DNA of 64,000 nucleotides. Origin: CAYOSF01 sp964406605. Its GTDB lineage: Bacteria > Chloroflexota > Dehalococcoidia > DSTF01 > RBG-16-68-14. Of the stretch, positions 61,515 through 64,000 are shown piece by piece. The stretch is taken from positions 13,156 to 77,155 of the forward strand of contig CAYOSF010000015.1 of the NCBI GenBank assembly GCA_964406605.1, given 5' to 3'. The notes beneath the pieces were generated by a model. The model saw only the letters and a program-made list of their open reading frames with translations. It made no database searches and was not told where the DNA came from. How positions within the stretch are numbered: the first letter of the stretch is position 1; each line of letters begins with the position of its first letter. The translations under genes were made by a program, and so were the position numbers.

Positions 61515-61534
61515 CCCCAGCCTGAAGGCTGGGG
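61515..61534. repeat. Palindromic element CCCCAGCCT/AGGCTGGGG
   Basis: CCCCAGCCT and AGGCTGGGG flank the 2-base centre GA, giving a perfect 9-bp stem. The same design (stem, GA centre) recurs as GGCGACCT-GA-AGGTCGCC in the repeats at 63138-63155, so these look like REP-type elements. Confidence 0.6.
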
Positions 61535-61793
61535 CATAGAGGGCCCGTCGGCAAGCCTGGGGCAAGCCCTGCGACGTTCCCCAGGGCAAGGAATTCGTTT
61601 CGCAGAATCGTGTTTTTTCTGTGTATGCGTATTCGCATTTGGTATCCGGCCTTGGTTCCCAAGCGTACATGTTGTCCGCGTCGACGCAGGCGGGCGCGCG
61701 CAAATTGGGTTGTACGAGCCTATGATAAGGCGCGGGGGCGGGAGTGCGAAGGGCCTAGTGGCACGGGTGGGGGCCGGGGCGCCTTCAGGGGGA

Positions 61794-61815
61794 GGGCAGG
61801 CACAGGGGCCTGCCC
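61794..61815. repeat. Palindromic element GGGCAGGC/GCCTGCCC
   Basis: GGGCAGGC (61794-61801) and GCCTGCCC (61808-61815) form an 8-bp stem with a 6-base loop ACAGGG. Non-coding, likely another dispersed short repeat. Confidence 0.55.
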
Positions 61816-61937
61816 CTACAGTCTTGGTGGGCGACATGTCGCTCCCTGCGGCGCCGCGCCCGCGTTGCCGCTCCTGCGTCCACTGCGTTAGACTCGCACC
61901 GAAGCGCATCTCCCCGAAACGAAAGGTAGGACCCCGC

Positions 61938-62810
61938 ATGGCTGATGACGTGCTCTTTGAGAAGCGACCGGACGGTGTTGGGCTGATCACGCTGAACCGG
62001 CCCGACAGCCTGAACGCGATGGGCGGCCAGGTGATGCCGCTGCTGGGCCAGTTGCTCGACCGGTGCGCCCACGACCCCGGCGTCCGTGCGATAGTCCTTA
62101 CCGGGGCCGGACGGGCGTTCTGCGCCGGCGGCGACGTGAAGGGCATGGCCAGCGGGCCCGTCGGTGGGGTCGGAGGTATGGGCGACGCGGCCCCTGCCAC
62201 AGGCGACACGGCCGACGGCGGCGGCGCGTCCGGCTCCGTCGTCACCGCCCTGGAGCAGGCTGCGTCGGGGCTGCGGCAGCGGCAGATGGAGATCAGCTAC
62301 GCGCTGCACACCATCCCGAAGCCGACCATCGCCATGGTGAACGGCCACGCGGTGGGCGCCGGGCTGAGCATGGCGCTCGCCTGCGACATCCGTATCGCGT
62401 CCGACAAAGCGAAGTTCAGCACGGTGTTCCGCAACGTCGCCATGAGCGGCGACTTCGGCGGCTCGTTCTACCTGACGCGGCTGGTGGGCTCCGGGAAGGC
62501 GCGAGAGCTGTACTTCACGGCGGAGATGCTCGACGCGGAGGAGGCGTTCAGGATCGGCATGGTCAACCGCGTGGTGCCGCACGACCAGTTGGAGGCCGAG
62601 ACGATGGCGCTCGCCGCCAGGCTGGCCGCCGGGCCGACGGCCGCCTACGCGCGGATGAAGGAGAATCTGAACCTGGCGGAGCAGACCGACCTGAGGACGC
62701 TCCTCGACCACGAGGCGTTCAACATGGTGCTGACCGGCATGAGCAACGACTCGAGGGAGGCGGTGCGGGCCTTCGTCGAGAAGCGCGACCCGAAGTTCGC
62801 GGGTAGCTAA
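61938..62810 (+). CDS. Enoyl-CoA hydratase/isomerase (crotonase family)
   Basis: 290 residues from ATG 61938, with AAAGGTAGG upstream. Crotonase motifs: VGLITLNRPDSLNAMG, the oxyanion-hole segment GAGRAFCAGGDVKGMA, and VNGHAVGAGLSMALACDIRI. Between the first oxyanion motif and the next helix is a 30-residue Gly/Ala-rich insertion (about residues 76-105) not usual in the family. The catalytic Glu pair is not obvious: the expected region reads NVAMSGDFGGSFYLTRLVG, with Asp rather than Glu. It may be a hydratase, isomerase or other crotonase. It is rightward and alone. Confidence 0.85.
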   Translation: MADDVLFEKRPDGVGLITLNRPDSLNAMGGQVMPLLGQLLDRCAHDPGVRAIVLTGAGRAFCAGGDVKGMASGPVGGVGGMGDAAPATGDTADGGGASGSVVTALEQAASGLRQRQMEISYALHTIPKPTIAMVNGHAVGAGLSMALACDIRIASDKAKFSTVFRNVAMSGDFGGSFYLTRLVGSGKARELYFTAEMLDAEEAFRIGMVNRVVPHDQLEAETMALAARLAAGPTAAYARMKENLNLAEQTDLRTLLDHEAFNMVLTGMSNDSREAVRAFVEKRDPKFAGS

Positions 62811-62984
62811 GGGAGGGGGCCGGGCCGCGTGGCACTCTGAGCTCCAGCGAAGAGTCTGACGCCTCGAGCGTCGCAGACGTGCGCCGGATGCTTCGACAGG
62901 CTCAGCATGACAGTGCCTGCAACGTCGCGCAGGCCGTTCGACCGATTGTTGCGGGAGTCGCTCGCACACGGCCTGCCGACGGCC

Positions 62985-63293
62985 GCTAGACCCTTCGCTT
63001 CGCTCAGGGTGACCGGGTCGACGCGTTGGCGCTCCATCATTCTGAGCGCAGAGAAGAATCCCCGGCGGCAGGCTGATGATCATCAATGAATTGTCTTGTT
63101 TCTTCGTGAGACCGTCGCCGATTGCCGAAACGCAGGTGGCGACCTGAAGGTCGCCGCTACGGCACTGCCAGTGGTACCCGCCCACCCGCCCGGATGGGTT
63201 TATTGAATCTGGGGGACATGCCGGGACCCCCGGCAGAATCCTTCCCGGGAAGGACTCTGCACTCCCCGGGAGCTACTTCGGACTATCGTCTCC
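62985..63293. repeat. Intergenic repeat, copy A
   Basis: Starts GCTAGACCCTTCGCTTCGCT and ends with TATCGTCTCC. It contains ATTCTGAGCGCAGAGAAGAA, the hairpin GGCGACCT-GA-AGGTCGCC (63138-63155) and a near-perfect palindrome around TCCCGGGA. It is almost identical to copy C over its whole length. Similarity to copy B extends left to 62959. No open frame of coding character. Confidence 0.85.
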
Positions 63294-63403
63294 TACCATC
63301 TGCCGGCCTGACCCTCTGCGGATGACTCATCATCTGGAACTATCTCCGCCAGGTGGAAGTGTCATGAGGGTGGGAGGCGCTCGCACACGGTCTGCTGACA
63401 GTT

Positions 63404-63584
63404 GCTAGACCCTTCGCTTCGCTCAGGGTGACGGGGTCGACGCGTTGGCGCTCCATGATTCTGAGCGCAGAGAAGAATCCCCGGCGGTGGGCTGATGGTC
63501 ATCAACGAATTGTCTTGCTTGCTCCTGAGGCTGTCGCCGATTGCCGAAATGCAGGTGGCGACCTGAAGGTCGCCGCTGCGGCAC
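63404..63584. repeat. Intergenic repeat, copy B (truncated)
   Basis: Same start as copies A and C but the similarity ends after the GGCGACCT hairpin at about 63584, so the right half is missing. Upstream similarity with copy A begins at 63378. Confidence 0.8.
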
Positions 63585-63692
63585 GCTCCATCGACTGTCA
63601 ACTCATTTGGATCATGCCCATAGGCACGCAGCACGAGGTGGTGTACGGCCTTGGCGGAGAGGGGCAGCCGCCGTCCGGCCCGGCCGGCAGCC

Positions 63693-64000
63693 GCTAGACC
63701 CTTCGCTTCGCTCAGGGTGACGGGAGCGACGCGTTGGCGCTCCATGATTCTGAGCGCAGAGAAGAATCCCCGGCGGTGGGCTGATGGTCATCAACGAATT
63801 GTCTTGCTTGCTCCTGAGGCTGTCGCCGATTGCCGAAATGCAGGTGGCGACCTGAAGGTCGCCGCTACGGCACTGCCAGTGGTGCCCGCCCACCCGCCCG
63901 GATGGTTAATTGAATCTGGGGGACATGCCGGGACCCCCGGCAGAGTCCTTCCCGGGAAGGACTCTGCACTCCCCGGGAGCTACTTCGGACTATCGTCTCC
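63693..64000. repeat. Intergenic repeat, copy C
   Basis: Full-length copy running to the window edge. It holds TGCCGGG/CCCGGCA (63926-63942) and a perfect 22-base palindrome centred on TCCCGGGA (63943-63964). Confidence 0.85.

Larger units (their letters stand above)
61187..61937. other. Intergenic region with short hairpin repeats
   Basis: 751 bases between the leftward GRE and the rightward enoyl-CoA hydratase. It holds two strong palindromes (61515-61534 and 61794-61815). A weak candidate promoter for the hydratase (TTGCCG, 18 bases, TAGACT, about 61863-61892) is not worth separate listing. No gene seen. Confidence 0.55.
62811..64000. other. Non-coding repeat region
   Basis: 1190 bases without a gene. 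Apart from copies A-C it holds CTTCGACAGGCTCAGCATGA at about 62891, another short dispersed-repeat sequence of the kind common in bacterial intergenic DNA. The open frames crossing it repeat each other because the DNA does, and show no coding signal. Confidence 0.7.

Noticed and set aside
62811..63893. Several repeated short frames in the terminal region, possible transposase fragments
   Set aside because: They are similar to each other only because the DNA is repeated; none resembles a transposase.

Overview
This is a GC-rich, gene-dense bacterial window. It has many GTG/TTG starts and many 4-base stop/start overlaps. Gene content fits a free-living member of the Chloroflexota: a Tad pilus locus, adjacent but unfused transaldolase and phosphoglucose isomerase genes of the kind often found fused in that phylum, a mycothiol-isomerase-type protein, an ECF vitamin transporter, PT-rich secreted proteins, and short dispersed intergenic repeats. 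This is an inference from content. The window holds no rRNA, and I found no tRNA, CRISPR array, transposase or integrase.

Layout. Positions 1-7.5 kb carry a Tad/Flp pilus assembly operon (TadE-like, TadG-like, CpaB, CpaE/TadZ, CpaF/TadA, TadB, TadC) and a DUF192 gene. Positions 7.7-9.6 kb carry a lipoprotein polysaccharide deacetylase and a divergent methyltransferase. Positions 9.8-15.0 kb carry a leftward storage-sugar cluster: a TreT-like trehalose synthase, a GT4 glycosyltransferase, a BON protein and a glycogen debranching enzyme. Positions 15.5-19.3 kb carry a PadR-controlled MacB/FtsX-type ABC exporter whose promoter overlaps a palindromic operator. Positions 19.6-22.2 kb carry asnB overlapping a CDP-alcohol phosphotransferase. 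Positions 22.2-34.1 kb carry a leftward central-carbon cluster: HAD, fba, tkt, rpiB, tal, pgi, gnd, zwf, pgl, glucokinase and an MDMPI-like gene. Together these cover the whole oxidative and non-oxidative pentose phosphate pathway.

Positions 34.5-40.2 kb carry mixed housekeeping genes: an MBL hydrolase, a small pyrophosphatase, a methyltransferase, a DUF255 thioredoxin-fold protein and an acyl-CoA dehydrogenase. Positions 40.3-46.3 kb are the most notable region. A cobalamin riboswitch heads a five-gene leftward operon encoding a secreted alpha/alpha-barrel-repeat protein, EcfT, a fused EcfA-EcfA ATPase, a secreted protein resembling the transcobalamin C-terminal (DUF4430) domain, and an integral-membrane S component. 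I read this as a B12 uptake system in which the two halves of a transcobalamin/intrinsic-factor-like binder are separate anchored proteins working with an ECF transporter.

Positions 46.4-51.9 kb carry an SDR, a DUF1059/ABM/MBL group, a URO-D-superfamily protein and a ChbG/YdjC deacetylase. Positions 52.0-54.3 kb carry a large surface protein with two duplicated DUF11/CARDB-like domains, long TP-rich linkers and a cell-wall-anchor-like tail. Positions 54.6-61.2 kb carry a second acyl-CoA dehydrogenase and a glycyl-radical-enzyme cluster (DUF362 lipoprotein, activase, and a GRE with an N-terminal SCP2-like domain). An enoyl-CoA hydratase follows. The last 1.2 kb is non-coding and holds three copies of a roughly 310-bp palindrome-rich repeat.
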